In this document: in pieces, positions 8,159-17,371 of the stretch
How the letters are laid out: every line of letters starts with the position of its first letter
Position numbering within the stretch: the first letter of the stretch is position 1
Source of the DNA: Candidimonas humi
GTDB taxonomy: Bacteria; Pseudomonadota; Gammaproteobacteria; Burkholderiales; Burkholderiaceae_B
Assembly: GCF_019166065.1 (NCBI RefSeq)
Contig: NZ_JAHTBN010000001.1
Span: 310,001-374,000 of the forward strand
Length of the DNA: 64,000 nt
Reading direction: 5' to 3'
Notes under the pieces: generated by a model
Database searches by the model: none
What the model saw: the letters and a program-made list of their open reading frames with translations, nothing else
Told to the model about the DNA's origin: nothing
Program-made: the position numbers and the translations under genes

Positions 8159-8987
8159 TTATGATTTCATGCGCAACGCCTTTGCGGCCGGCGGCGTAGT
8201 GGCGCTGTTGTCGGGCGTGGCAGGGTATTTTCTCGTCATGCGCGGCCAGACATTCGCGGGCCATGCCTTGTCGCATGTCGGCTTTGCCGGGGCGACCGGC
8301 GCCGCTCTGCTCGGCCTGGCGCCGCTGGGCGGGATGGTCGGCGCCACCTTGCTCGGCGGTGTCGTCATGGGGCTCATGGGCGATCGCCTGCAGGGCAGCG
8401 ACGTCGCCATCGGCGCGATCCTCGCGCTGTCGCTGGGCCTGGGCATGCTGTGCCTGCATTTCTACACATCCTATGCCACCCAGGCTACGGCCTTGCTCTT
8501 CGGCAATGTGCTGGGGGTCGGAGCCGGGACGCTGCGGGCCCTGTGCGCAATGGGTGCGCTGTGCCTGGTGTTGCTCGCGCTGATCTCCCGCCCGCTGGTG
8601 TTCGCCAGCCTGCAGCCGGAACTGGCCGAAGCCAGGGGCGTGTCCTTGCGCGCAGTCTCCGTGCTGTTCATGGCCCTGGTCGCGCTCGCTACCGCGCAGT
8701 GCATTCAGATCGTCGGGGTCCTGCTCGTCTTTACGTTAATGGTGGGCCCGGGCGCCACGGCGCAACGCATGACCAGCCGTCTTGGCCGCGGCGTCGCGCT
8801 AGCGGCGGTCCTGGCCATCGCCGAGGCCTGGCTGGGCATCACGCTCGCCTATTACACGGACTGGCCGACCAGCTTCTGGATTGCCGCGCTCAGCGTCGGG
8901 GGATACCTGATGGCCGTCTTGATGGAAAAGCGCGTTTTTTCCAGGCGTACGAAGATATTTTCGCTGGATTCCCGGTCTCTTCGATGA
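8142..8987 (+). CDS. znuB: Zinc ABC transporter permease
   Basis: The 281-residue ABC-3 family permease has about eight hydrophobic segments with the usual family features (LSGVAGYFLVMRGQTFAGHA near the N-terminus, then GFAGATGAALLG). It forms the membrane channel for ZnuA/ZnuC. The ATG at 8142 overlaps the end of znuC; ATG at 8151 is a second possible start in the same frame. After the stop, the 361-bp gap to the receptor gene holds a second Zur-type palindrome. Confidence 0.92.
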   Translation: MSTMLDYDFMRNAFAAGGVVALLSGVAGYFLVMRGQTFAGHALSHVGFAGATGAALLGLAPLGGMVGATLLGGVVMGLMGDRLQGSDVAIGAILALSLGLGMLCLHFYTSYATQATALLFGNVLGVGAGTLRALCAMGALCLVLLALISRPLVFASLQPELAEARGVSLRAVSVLFMALVALATAQCIQIVGVLLVFTLMVGPGATAQRMTSRLGRGVALAAVLAIAEAWLGITLAYYTDWPTSFWIAALSVGGYLMAVLMEKRVFSRRTKIFSLDSRSLR

Positions 8988-9176
8988 GGCCTCGGGATAC
9001 CGGCAAATAGCCCGGGCCTGCTTTTGGCGTCCGGGCCACGATAAGAATGGAATAAGGTGCCCGGCGGCCCAAGCGCCGCCGCGGCGGGCCCGGCGATGCC
9101 GGCTCGCTTCGGGCAATGGGGAAAGAAGTCTAAAGAACGGCCGAAGTATATCGGCCTGCACTGGCATTAAATATGC

Positions 9177-9190
9177 AACGTTATAACGTT
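9177..9190. promoter_or_regulatory. Zur-type box upstream of the znuD-like receptor
   Basis: AACGTTATAACGTT is a perfect 14-bp palindrome sharing the GTTATAAC core with the znuA site. It lies 158 bp before the receptor gene. Between the two, only a GCCCGG/CCGGGC hairpin just after znuB and short frames without family-like sequence are seen. Confidence 0.7.
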
Positions 9191-9348
9191 TCAATTTTTG
9201 AAGCGAGGCACGGCGCCGGCCACGGTCGCCATGCCGTCGCTCGCGGGCCCATGGCGCGCGCGCCTCCCGTTACTCCGGAACCCCTTTTTACGCCTTCCAT
9301 CGCTGCGCGCTCGACCCGGGCTCGCGGTTTTCCCGGATATATCGACCC

Positions 9349-11457
9349 ATGAAATGTTCTTCTATCGACTCGTCCCGCTCGCGCAGAGCATCTCGCGGCA
9401 CATCCCGGCGTGCAATCCTTACGCCTCTTGCGCTGGCCTTGACACTGGCGCAACCTGCCTGGGCGCAGGCCGGCGCCGGCGGCGACCGGCAGCCTCCGAT
9501 GCTTGAGCCCGTCGTCATCACCGGCAACCCGCTGGGCAGCGATACGCTATCCACGCCCTCGACCGTACTGGATGGCAAAGACCTGAGCCTGCGCCGCGGC
9601 GCCACTTTGGGCGAGACGCTCTATGGCTTGCCTGGCGTGGCAAGCACCACCTACGGCCCCATGGTCGGCCGGCCCATCATCCGCGGCATGGACGGCGACC
9701 GTATCCGGCTGCTGCAGAATGGGGTAGGCACCCTGGACGCATCCTCGCTGTCCTACGATCATGCCGTGCCGCAAGATCCGCTCTCGGCCGACCGGATCGA
9801 GATACTGCGCGGGCCCGCGGCATTGATGTATGGCGGCAATGCCATCGGCGGGGTCGTCAATACGATAGACAATCGGATCCCGCGCGAGGCCGTCGAAGGC
9901 GTGCAAGGTGAAATCCAGGGCAATTACGGCGGGGCCAACAACGATCGCGACGGCGCCGTGCAAGTCGAAGCCGGCAATGGGAAGTTCGCCTTGCACGCGG
10001 ACGCCTTCGGGCGCAAGACAGGCGAACTGCGCATACCGGGCTATGCGCGATCGAGCCGGCAGCGTGCGAGCGACGGTCCGGGAGTCGAGCAGCCTCGATA
10101 CCGCCTGCCCAATAGCGATGGCAGCGACAGCGGCGGGGCGCTGGGCATGTCATGGACGGGCGAACATGGCTACGCGGGCCTGTCCTACAGTGGCTATGAC
10201 TCCGACTACGGTTCCGTGGCCGAAGACAGCGTGCGCATCAAGATGCATCAGGAACGCCTGGGCCTGGCGGGTGAAATCCGAGATCTGCCCGGGCCCTTCA
10301 AAAGCGTCAAAGGCAATTTCTCCTATACCGATTACGAACACAAGGAAGTGGACGACGGAGAGGTCGGCACGGTATTCAAGAACCGCGGCTATGAAGCCCG
10401 CATAGAGGCTCGCCATGCCGACATAGGACCCTTGCAAGGCGCCTTGGGCGCGCAATTCGGCAGCACGCAATTTTCAGCGCTGGGCTCGGAGGCCCTGGTG
10501 CCCACCACCACCACCGACACGGCCGCCTTGTTCGTGCTGGAAGAGTGGCCGATCGACCAGCGCTTCAAGCTCAGCGCCGGGGCCCGTCTCGAATACACCC
10601 GCCTGTCGCCGTCGGCGGGCGGCAACGACCGGTTCATCGGGTCGGACAAGGCCAGCTTCACCGCGCACAGCTTCTCGCTGGGCGGCGTCTATAAATTGAG
10701 CGGCATATGGTCCTTGGCTGCCAACGCCTCGTACACCGAGCGCGCGCCGACCTTTTACGAACTGTATGCGAACGGGCCGCACGAGGCCACCGGCCAGTAT
10801 CTGGTCGGCGCGAGCGATCTGAAAAAGGAACGCGCCTACTCCAGCGATCTGGCTCTGCGCTTTAAGGACGGCCCGCATCGGGGCAGCGTGGGTGTGTTCT
10901 ACAGCCATTTCACCAACTATCTGGCCGAGTTCAATACCGGGCGCTTTCGCGACGACGACGGCGAAGTGGTGAGCGCCGACACCGATGACGCCTTGCCGGA
11001 AGCGCAATACCGGGCGGTGCCGGCGGATTTCTTCGGATTCGAGGCCGAAGGCAGGTTCCGGATCCTGGAGCAGGGCGGCCATGCTGTCGATCTGCATTTA
11101 TCGGGCGACTATACCAATGCCCGCAACAGCGACACGGGCGAGCCCTTGCCGCGTATTCCGCCGCTGCGTCTTACCGCCGGGCTGGACTATACCCATGGCC
11201 CCTGGGGCGCGGGCGCCAGCGCCACGCGCGCATTCGCCCAGCATCGCAAGCCGGATGACGACACGCCGACCAGCGCCTATTACAGCCTGGATGCCTATGC
11301 CACGTACCGGTTCAAGACCGATGGCGTGCACTGGCTGGCCTATGTGCGGGGCAACAACCTGACCAATCAGACCATACGCTACGCCAGCTCCGTCCTGAGG
11401 GATATCGCGCCCGAAGGAGGGCGCAGCGTCATGGTGGGAGTGCGCGGCCGCTTCTAG
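9349..11457 (+). CDS. znuD: TonB-dependent outer-membrane receptor, ZnuD-like
   Basis: The 702-residue protein has a signal peptide ending at about WAQA (residue 40). The plug domain begins with the TonB-box-like LEPVVITGNP and contains RPIIRGMDGDRIRLLQNG and DRIEILRGPAALMYGGNAIGG. The beta-barrel ends with Phe (GVRGRF). Plug and barrel sequence fit the ZnuD/COG1629 group. It would take up zinc or a zinc complex across the outer membrane using TonB energy. Placement between znuACB and zur, with a Zur-type palindrome upstream, supports zinc rather than iron. Whether it uses free zinc, a zincophore or a host protein cannot be read from the sequence. Confidence 0.88.
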   Translation: MKCSSIDSSRSRRASRGTSRRAILTPLALALTLAQPAWAQAGAGGDRQPPMLEPVVITGNPLGSDTLSTPSTVLDGKDLSLRRGATLGETLYGLPGVASTTYGPMVGRPIIRGMDGDRIRLLQNGVGTLDASSLSYDHAVPQDPLSADRIEILRGPAALMYGGNAIGGVVNTIDNRIPREAVEGVQGEIQGNYGGANNDRDGAVQVEAGNGKFALHADAFGRKTGELRIPGYARSSRQRASDGPGVEQPRYRLPNSDGSDSGGALGMSWTGEHGYAGLSYSGYDSDYGSVAEDSVRIKMHQERLGLAGEIRDLPGPFKSVKGNFSYTDYEHKEVDDGEVGTVFKNRGYEARIEARHADIGPLQGALGAQFGSTQFSALGSEALVPTTTTDTAALFVLEEWPIDQRFKLSAGARLEYTRLSPSAGGNDRFIGSDKASFTAHSFSLGGVYKLSGIWSLAANASYTERAPTFYELYANGPHEATGQYLVGASDLKKERAYSSDLALRFKDGPHRGSVGVFYSHFTNYLAEFNTGRFRDDDGEVVSADTDDALPEAQYRAVPADFFGFEAEGRFRILEQGGHAVDLHLSGDYTNARNSDTGEPLPRIPPLRLTAGLDYTHGPWGAGASATRAFAQHRKPDDDTPTSAYYSLDAYATYRFKTDGVHWLAYVRGNNLTNQTIRYASSVLRDIAPEGGRSVMVGVRGRF

Positions 11458-11596
11458 GCTTGTCTTCCCTGCGACCGCAACATGCGTCCGCCCGTGGCCA
11501 TCCGGCCGCGGGCCGGGCATCTTCGCTTCGACGAGCGCACGCGGGCAGGGTTGCGCCGGGTGCGCGCATGGCCATGGCGCGTTGTAAACTGTCGCC

Positions 11597-12115
11597 GTGG
11601 CCAGCATATCCAAACCGACCTCCAAGCCCCCGGGCTCCAAGGTCGCCTCGCAACTGGAGGCGGCGCAGGCGCATTGCCGCGCCCAGGGAAGCCGCCTGAC
11701 TGCGCAGCGCAAAGAAATCTACGAACTGCTGCTGCGGCGCGGCGGTTCGGCCAAGGCCTACGACCTGCAGGACGATATGCGCGAGCGCCATGGGCGTGTC
11801 GCACCCTCGACGGTATACCGCGCCCTGGAATTCCTGATGGCCCAGCACCTGGTCCATCGGGTCGACGCCTTGAATACCTTCGTGGCATGCACGGCCGGGC
11901 ACTCGGCGCATCACCCGCTGTTGCTGGTCTGCTCGCGCTGCCAGTCCGTCACCGAACTCCAGGACGACGCAGCCTACGAGGCCGTGCGCAGCAAGCTGCG
12001 GCAAGCGGGCTCCGGTTTCGTGGAATCGGATATCGAAGTGAAAGGCGTATGCGGCAAATGCCTGGCACTGGAGCGCCCTGCCGGCCGGCACGCGGCAGCC
12101 ACGGCAAAAGGCTGA
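11597..12115 (+). CDS. zur: Fur-family zinc uptake regulator
   Basis: The 172-residue Fur-family protein has a winged-helix domain (residues about 20-95; LTAQRKEIYELLL, APSTVYRALEFL). Its dimerisation domain has a structural zinc site formed by two CxxC pairs (C112-x2-C115, C152-x2-C155) and candidate regulatory ligands C98, H102, H105 and H106. This pattern is Zur rather than Fur or PerR. With zinc bound it should repress promoters carrying the GTTATAAC palindromes upstream of znuA and the receptor gene. It starts with GTG; ATG codons just upstream are out of frame. It lies 139 bp after the receptor gene on the same strand. Confidence 0.92.
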   Translation: MASISKPTSKPPGSKVASQLEAAQAHCRAQGSRLTAQRKEIYELLLRRGGSAKAYDLQDDMRERHGRVAPSTVYRALEFLMAQHLVHRVDALNTFVACTAGHSAHHPLLLVCSRCQSVTELQDDAAYEAVRSKLRQAGSGFVESDIEVKGVCGKCLALERPAGRHAAATAKG

Positions 12116-12182
12116 CGTTCGTCTTCACGCTGCCTATAGCGGGCGGCCCGTAACTGGCGTGATAGAGGCATGCCGGGCCTAT

Positions 12183-12938
12183 TCAAGCCTGGTTCGAAGG
12201 ATAGCCCGCAGGGGCGATGGCAGGCCCTTCGACCCCGTGGCTTTGCAGCGACTGCGCAATGAAGCCACCGGCCTTGAGTGATTCGATGAACTCATTCAGG
12301 GCGGAGCATGCAAGATCTCCGCGGCTTCGCTTCATGGCCAGCGACTGATGGATGGCCATGAAGGGCTGTTCGAGCATGCGCAGGCCGGGCCGGTGGCCGG
12401 CCATGTCGCGCTGGATCTGGCGCCGCACGCCCGCCGCGGCCTCGTACCCGTTTAGGACAAAGGTTTCGACCACTTCGGGCGAGGTGGCGACCTCGACGAC
12501 CTGCGCGTGCCGGAGTGTCCGCGCAAGAAACAAAGCGTAGGCGCTACCCGCCCCGACGGCCACGCGATGGCCTGGACGGTCGATGTCCGCAACTGCCGTG
12601 ATCGGAGAATCGCCCGGCACCACGTAGACACCCTCCATGCGGATATAGGGCGGCGTGAAGTGGATTTCCTGGCTCCGTGCCGGATCCATGGCGAAAAAAC
12701 CTATATCCGCCTCTCCGTCCTGCAGCGCTTTTACAGAGAGGCGGGCGGAGTCGAATGCCACCAGCTCGACCTCCGTGCCCAGCCGGTCGCCCAGCGCCAG
12801 GGCGATGTCGGCGGCCAGTCCGGCAACGCGCCCCGACGGGGCGCGGCCGGAACACAACACCGGATTGGCCAGGTTGATGGCCGCGCGCAAGCGGCCGGTG
12901 GGCGCGATCGAGTGGGCGTGGACATGTCGCGGGCCCAT
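12183..12938 (-). CDS. Binding-protein-fold protein (SBP family 3) without signal peptide
   Basis: This 251-residue protein has the two-lobed fold of amino-acid-type periplasmic binding proteins. Family features include GRLRAAINLANPVL at the start, LQDGEADIGFFAMDPAR, FTPPYIRMEGVYVV and a GYEAAAGVRR segment. It has no signal peptide: the mature fold begins about 12 residues after the start and no hydrophobic leader exists upstream. It should therefore stay in the cytoplasm. ATG at 12938 lies one base past the Bug gene's TGA; ATG at 12962 is an alternative. The neighbours are a Bug receptor and a lactonase-like amidohydrolase. A cytoplasmic enzyme role is possible, since the fold is known to act as one in cyclohexadienyl dehydratase, but this is inference. 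Confidence 0.8.
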   Translation of the reverse strand: MGPRHVHAHSIAPTGRLRAAINLANPVLCSGRAPSGRVAGLAADIALALGDRLGTEVELVAFDSARLSVKALQDGEADIGFFAMDPARSQEIHFTPPYIRMEGVYVVPGDSPITAVADIDRPGHRVAVGAGSAYALFLARTLRHAQVVEVATSPEVVETFVLNGYEAAAGVRRQIQRDMAGHRPGLRMLEQPFMAIHQSLAMKRSRGDLACSALNEFIESLKAGGFIAQSLQSHGVEGPAIAPAGYPSNQA

Positions 12939-12939
12939 A

Positions 12940-13902
12940 TCATTGCGCCTTGATGCCTGCATTGCGCAGAATCACTGGCCATTGCGCCAGTTCCCGCGTG
13001 ATGCGTTGCCCCAGAACCGCCGCCGTGCTGCCTATCGGCCGCGTTCCGGTCGCTATGAGTTTTGCCGACACGTCTTTGTCATGGATAGCCTGCATGAATG
13101 CTTTTTCCAGCTTGGCGCGTATCGGCGCCGGCGTGGCGGACGGCACGACAATGCCGATCCAGTAGGTCGATTCGAAACCCGGGTAGCCGGATTCTGCGAC
13201 GGTGGGAACATTGGGAAGCTGCTCCATGCGCTGCGCGCTGGTGACCGCATACAACTTGAGCTTGCCGCTCTGTACGAAGCTGTTCGCGGTGATGTAGGCA
13301 TCGACCTTCACTTGGTAGACTCCACGCACCAGGTCGGCCAGCGCGGGCGCGGCGCCCTTGTAGGGGACGTGCGTCATTTGCAATCCGGCGCGACTTTTCA
13401 GCATCTCCATCGACAAGTGGGGGAAGGTTCCCACTCCGGCGCTGCCATAGTCCAGCTTGTGTGTCTTGGCGTAGCTGATGAACTCCTTGAAATTGTTGGG
13501 TGGCAAGGAAGGATGGGCCACGAGCAGCCCTGGCATGTCGCAAAGCAGGGAGATGGGCGCGAAGTCTTTCTGTGTGTCGTAGGGCAGCGATTTGTATAGC
13601 GCCGGATTCGCCGTGTGCGAGGTGGTCGCCATCAATAATGTGTAGCCATCGGGCGCGGATCTTGCCACGTAGGCCGAGCCTATGGAGCCACCGGCGCCCG
13701 CGCGGTTCTCGACGATGACGGACTGGCCCAGGATCTGCGCCACTTTTGCGCCGACAAGGCGGCCGACGAGATCCGTGCTTCCGCCTGGCGAGAACGGCAC
13801 GACCAGATGAATGGGGCGATCGGGGAAAGTATCCGCCCGCGCCATGGCGGTCCCGAATAGCGTGCTTGTCAATAAAGCGGTGGCGATGAAAATGCGCTTC
13901 AT
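12940..13902 (-). CDS. Bug/TctC-family periplasmic solute receptor
   Basis: The 320-residue receptor is of the tripartite tricarboxylate transporter type. It has a signal peptide ending at AMARA (about residue 23), then the family block FPDRPIHLVVPFSPGGSTD, and later VENRAGAGGSIG and HVPYKGAAPALADL. It would bind a carboxylated solute in the periplasm. No TctA/TctB membrane genes are nearby, as is common for the expanded Bug family. ATG at 13902 was chosen because the signal peptide starts there. It lies in an operon between an amidohydrolase gene (67 bp upstream) and a signal-less binding-protein-like gene. Confidence 0.93.
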   Translation of the reverse strand: MKRIFIATALLTSTLFGTAMARADTFPDRPIHLVVPFSPGGSTDLVGRLVGAKVAQILGQSVIVENRAGAGGSIGSAYVARSAPDGYTLLMATTSHTANPALYKSLPYDTQKDFAPISLLCDMPGLLVAHPSLPPNNFKEFISYAKTHKLDYGSAGVGTFPHLSMEMLKSRAGLQMTHVPYKGAAPALADLVRGVYQVKVDAYITANSFVQSGKLKLYAVTSAQRMEQLPNVPTVAESGYPGFESTYWIGIVVPSATPAPIRAKLEKAFMQAIHDKDVSAKLIATGTRPIGSTAAVLGQRITRELAQWPVILRNAGIKAQ

Positions 13903-13969
13903 GAAAGTCTCCTTGTATTTATTGTTTCCGATTCCCGCGATGGCGAGTCGTCCCCGGGGATCCCGGGCT

Positions 13970-14878
13970 TCAGGCGCCGGACCGCGGTGCTGCACCATAT
14001 AACTGCCCGGGATTCGTCACCAGTATCCTGGCGCGATCATGCTCGTCGGAAGCCCATTCCGAAATCAGGTCGAACAAGTCGCCGTCATTGGGCATTTCCC
14101 GGTCGACCATATTGACGTGAGGCCAGTCCGAGCCCCAGACCATGCGATCTGGAGCATGGCGGATCAACGCGCGAGCAAAAGGCGTGACTGCCGCATAGGG
14201 CATGTTGCCCGCGGCGCAGCGCATCGGCCCGGAGAGTTTGATCCAGACGCGGCCCGTGTCGAGCATCTTCAGTATGGTCTTCATCGCCGGCTGGTCCAGG
14301 CCCTTGGCCGTCGGGACGCTTCCGAAATGGTCCAGGACGATTTTTCTATTGGGCAAGGAAAGCAGGCGATCCGAATATTCGACGATGTCTTCGCCATGTG
14401 GGTAAAAATGGATGGGCCAGCCTATGTTTTCCGCCTGGGCCGCCATGTCGGGCAATATCTGCGGCAGATTCGAGGCTCGCCTGGCGCTGACGAAGCGGAT
14501 GCCGCGCACGCCCAGCGTATCCAGCCGCGCAAGCTCCTCGTCGGGCAGCGTGTCGGGCGGCAGGATCACGCCGACGAAGCGCTGCGGATGGCGCTTCAGC
14601 ACGTCCAGCAGGTAGCTGTAGTCGCGGCCATATCCCCCGCCGCTTACGACGACGGCGCGCGCCAGCCCAAGCGTGTCGAGCATTCGTATGGCGGTTTCGG
14701 GCAAGGCCGGCGCGGAAACATACGGACTATCCGGATCGAAAGGATAATGCTCGGCTGGGCCAAAGAGGTGAATCTGGCAGTCCCAGCCTCCGGGTGGCAC
14801 TATCGTAGCCGGCTTTTTCGGGGAACTGTCGGGGGGCGGTGTCAAATAAGGCATCGAAATATAAGCTCCATTGGGCAT
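13970..14878 (-). CDS. Amidohydrolase-family lactonase-like protein (COG3618)
   Basis: The 302-residue TIM-barrel hydrolase resembles the 2-pyrone-4,6-dicarboxylate lactonase/galactarolactone group. The first metal-site motif reads DCQIHLFGP, with Gln where many amidohydrolases have His, as in galactarolactone-type members. Other family marks are VLDHFGSVP, WIKLSGPMR and the C-terminal WGSDWPHVN carrying the catalytic Asp. It is the first gene of an operon with a Bug receptor and a binding-protein-fold protein, and is divergent from a LysR regulator. This suggests breakdown of an acidic sugar or aromatic-derived lactone, but the substrate is unknown. Confidence 0.85.
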   Translation of the reverse strand: MPNGAYISMPYLTPPPDSSPKKPATIVPPGGWDCQIHLFGPAEHYPFDPDSPYVSAPALPETAIRMLDTLGLARAVVVSGGGYGRDYSYLLDVLKRHPQRFVGVILPPDTLPDEELARLDTLGVRGIRFVSARRASNLPQILPDMAAQAENIGWPIHFYPHGEDIVEYSDRLLSLPNRKIVLDHFGSVPTAKGLDQPAMKTILKMLDTGRVWIKLSGPMRCAAGNMPYAAVTPFARALIRHAPDRMVWGSDWPHVNMVDREMPNDGDLFDLISEWASDEHDRARILVTNPGQLYGAAPRSGA

Positions 14879-14976
14879 ACGACCGGATTCATGAACCTAA
14901 TCCTCAGTCTCTGCGTGCAGTATGCAGAAGCGCGGGGGAGGGGGCATAATGCATTTTTGCCATGTAGCGATACTTT

Positions 14977-16380
14977 TTGCTTATTGTGGACGCGGCGACT
15001 TATCGTCGCGCGAGCGCCCCTAGGGACAGCAAGCTGGACGTCACAACCATCGAACCCAATCTACGGCGCCTGCGCACATTCATAGGGGTGGCGCGGTGGG
15101 GCAGTGTCAGAAAAGCGGCGCAAGAAATGCATCTGACCCAACCGGCAGTGACGCGCGCGGTCCAGAAGCTTGAAAGCGAGCTTGGGGTGTCCTTGTTCCA
15201 GCGCACTGCCCGAGGCATGTGCGCGACGTCCTTCGGCACGGTGGCATTGAAACGCGCCACACGCGCACTGGAGCATCTGGAACGGGCGCAAAGCGAGCTC
15301 GGCGACCATCTGCGCCGCGAAGAGACCGGGCAGGAAAACTCCTGGCATACGACTCGCCATCTTGTCCACGCCTTGACGCATCGCCATCTCCAGGCGCTCA
15401 TCGCCACCGCGGAATCGGGTACGCAGGCGGCCGCGGCCGCGTTCCTGGGCATTTCACAGCCGGCGGTGGCGCAAGCCCTGAACGATCTCGAGAAGCAGGC
15501 CGGCGCGCCTTTGCTGCTGAGAGCCGGGAGCGGCATGATCGCCACGACCGCCGGGGAAGTCTTGCTCCGCCACGGGAAACTCGCCCTGGCCGAAATTGCC
15601 GCGATGCCCAACGATATTGCGGAGAGCACCGGGGTCATCATGGGCCGTGTCAGGATAGGCGTCCTGCCGCTGTCCGGCACGCTGCTCGTGCCGCGCGCGG
15701 TAAGCCGGCTGATCGAGGAACACCACAGCCTGCAGATATGCCTGGTGGATGGCTCCTACGATACGCTGCTGCGGCAATTGCGCTATGGCGACATAGACGT
15801 CATCGTCGGTCCGCTGCGCGCGCCGTGCCCTGCGGGCGATATCATCCAGGAGCGCCTGTTCGACAGCACTCTGTCGGTGATTGCCCGCAAGGGCCATCCG
15901 CTCGAGAAGCGCAAGGCGCTGACCCTGGCGGAACTGGGCCAATGGGGCTGGGTGCTGCCCAGGCGGGGCACCCCGGCATATCTCCTGATCGAGCGTATCC
16001 TGAGCAATGCGGGGCTTGCCATGCCATCCAACCCGATCGAGTCGAACGGCCTGGCGGCGATCCGCGCGCTGCTGGTCGAGAGCAACCGCCTGTCCATGAT
16101 TTCGAGGCACCAAGTCTATTTTGAGGAAAGGGACGGCTTGCTTTGCATCCTGCCCGTCGAGCTGTACGAGACCGGACGGCCGGTCGGCATCGCAAGCAGA
16201 GCCGGAGCCGTGCATTCCGCCGGCGTTCTTGCTCTGCTCAAGCACTTGCGCGCCGTGGGCTCGGGGGATGCTCTGGTAGCGGGCAAGAGCCGTCGGGGCG
16301 ACAATACAGGGCATACGCCCGCGGCCGGCCGTAGTGCGCGGGAACAAGGCACACTGCCGCGCAGCCTTGAAAATCAGTGA
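14977..16380 (+). CDS. LysR-type regulator with two N-terminal helix-turn-helix domains
   Basis: This 467-residue protein is much longer than the usual 300. It carries two LysR-like DNA-binding domains in tandem: residues about 30-89 (SVRKAAQEMHLTQPAVTRAV) and about 136-194 (AAAAFLGISQPAVAQALNDL). An effector-binding domain follows at about 223-430 (GRVRIGVLPLSGTLLVPRAV, GDIDVIVGPLR). It is divergent from the amidohydrolase-Bug operon and probably regulates it. Start is uncertain: TTG at 14977 or GTG at 14986; both precede the first domain. The last 35 residues look like a disordered tail. Confidence 0.88.
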   Translation: MLIVDAATYRRASAPRDSKLDVTTIEPNLRRLRTFIGVARWGSVRKAAQEMHLTQPAVTRAVQKLESELGVSLFQRTARGMCATSFGTVALKRATRALEHLERAQSELGDHLRREETGQENSWHTTRHLVHALTHRHLQALIATAESGTQAAAAAFLGISQPAVAQALNDLEKQAGAPLLLRAGSGMIATTAGEVLLRHGKLALAEIAAMPNDIAESTGVIMGRVRIGVLPLSGTLLVPRAVSRLIEEHHSLQICLVDGSYDTLLRQLRYGDIDVIVGPLRAPCPAGDIIQERLFDSTLSVIARKGHPLEKRKALTLAELGQWGWVLPRRGTPAYLLIERILSNAGLAMPSNPIESNGLAAIRALLVESNRLSMISRHQVYFEERDGLLCILPVELYETGRPVGIASRAGAVHSAGVLALLKHLRAVGSGDALVAGKSRRGDNTGHTPAAGRSAREQGTLPRSLENQ

Positions 16381-16539
16381 TAGTCCTAGTGGCGTCGTCC
16401 GGATTACGCCCTAATACTTGAGAGCTTCATGGTTTTTGATTCCGTCGGCCTGCTGTCCGTCACCGAAAAACATCGCACACCCCTCGGAACACATGACCTG
16501 TATCAGTGCATCCCATTCCACACCGCATGGCACAAGTTT

Positions 16540-17298
16540 ATGAAAGACGCCGGACAGACGCAGAACAAGAACGCTATCGTCGAGTTCCGGGGGGTGTGGA
16601 AGCGCTTTGGCGCGCTTGAAGTACTGAAAGACATCAACCTGTCCGTCGGGCGGGGCGAGGTGGTCGTGATCATCGGGCCGTCAGGGGCCGGTAAATCCAC
16701 CTTGTGCCGCACCATCAACCGGCTGGAAATCATCGACCAGGGCGAGATATTCGTCGACGGCAAGCCCCAGCCCGTTGAGGGCAAAGAACTGTACAAGTTC
16801 CGTGCCGGGATAGGCATGGTCTTCCAGTCCTTCAATTTGTTTTCGCACAAGACCATACTGGATAACGTAACCCTGGCGCCGCGCAAGATCCTCGGCCAGG
16901 ACAAGGCCGTGGCGCAGGACACGGCCTACCGACTGCTGGACATGGTCGGCATCCGTTCCAAGGCGGACGCGATGCCGGCGCAGCTTTCCGGAGGGCAGCG
17001 CCAGCGCGCGGCGATCGCCCGCGCCCTGGCGATGGACCCCAAGGTCATACTGTTCGACGAGCCGACCTCCGCGCTGGATCCGGAATCCACCCAGGACGTC
17101 CTGGCCACCATGCAGCAACTGGCGGGGCAGGGGACCACCATGATCGTCGTCACCCACGAAATGTCGTTCGCCCGGTCCTGCGCCGACCGGGTGGTCTTCA
17201 TGGCGGACGGGGCGATCGTCGAGACGGCCAGTCCCGACGCCTTCTTCACCGAGCCCGAAAGCGAACGTGCCCGCAGCTTTCTGGCATCCGTGCGCTGA
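16540..17298 (+). CDS. Polar amino-acid ABC transporter ATPase
   Basis: The 252-residue ATPase is of the GlnQ/GltL type. Walker A is GPSGAGKST (about residues 46-54), the signature QLSGGQRQRAAIARAL, Walker B VILFDEPTSALD, and the H-loop VVTHEM. With the receptor and two permeases that follow it would import an acidic amino acid. ATG at 16540 gives the family length; the frame stays open to an ATG at 16429, but those 37 extra residues have no family-like sequence. No strong ribosome-binding site is seen before 16540, so the start is moderately sure. Confidence 0.9.
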   Translation: MKDAGQTQNKNAIVEFRGVWKRFGALEVLKDINLSVGRGEVVVIIGPSGAGKSTLCRTINRLEIIDQGEIFVDGKPQPVEGKELYKFRAGIGMVFQSFNLFSHKTILDNVTLAPRKILGQDKAVAQDTAYRLLDMVGIRSKADAMPAQLSGGQRQRAAIARALAMDPKVILFDEPTSALDPESTQDVLATMQQLAGQGTTMIVVTHEMSFARSCADRVVFMADGAIVETASPDAFFTEPESERARSFLASVR

Positions 17299-17371
17299 GC
17301 ATTTTGATTTCTTCATCGGTTGCGCAGCTGCGCGGCTGCTGGATCACCAGGCAGATAAAAGGAGTGTAGAC

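Noticed and set aside
9198-9506. Short frame between the second Zur box and the receptor gene
   Set aside because: Overlaps the receptor start in another frame and lacks a good start or family-like sequence.
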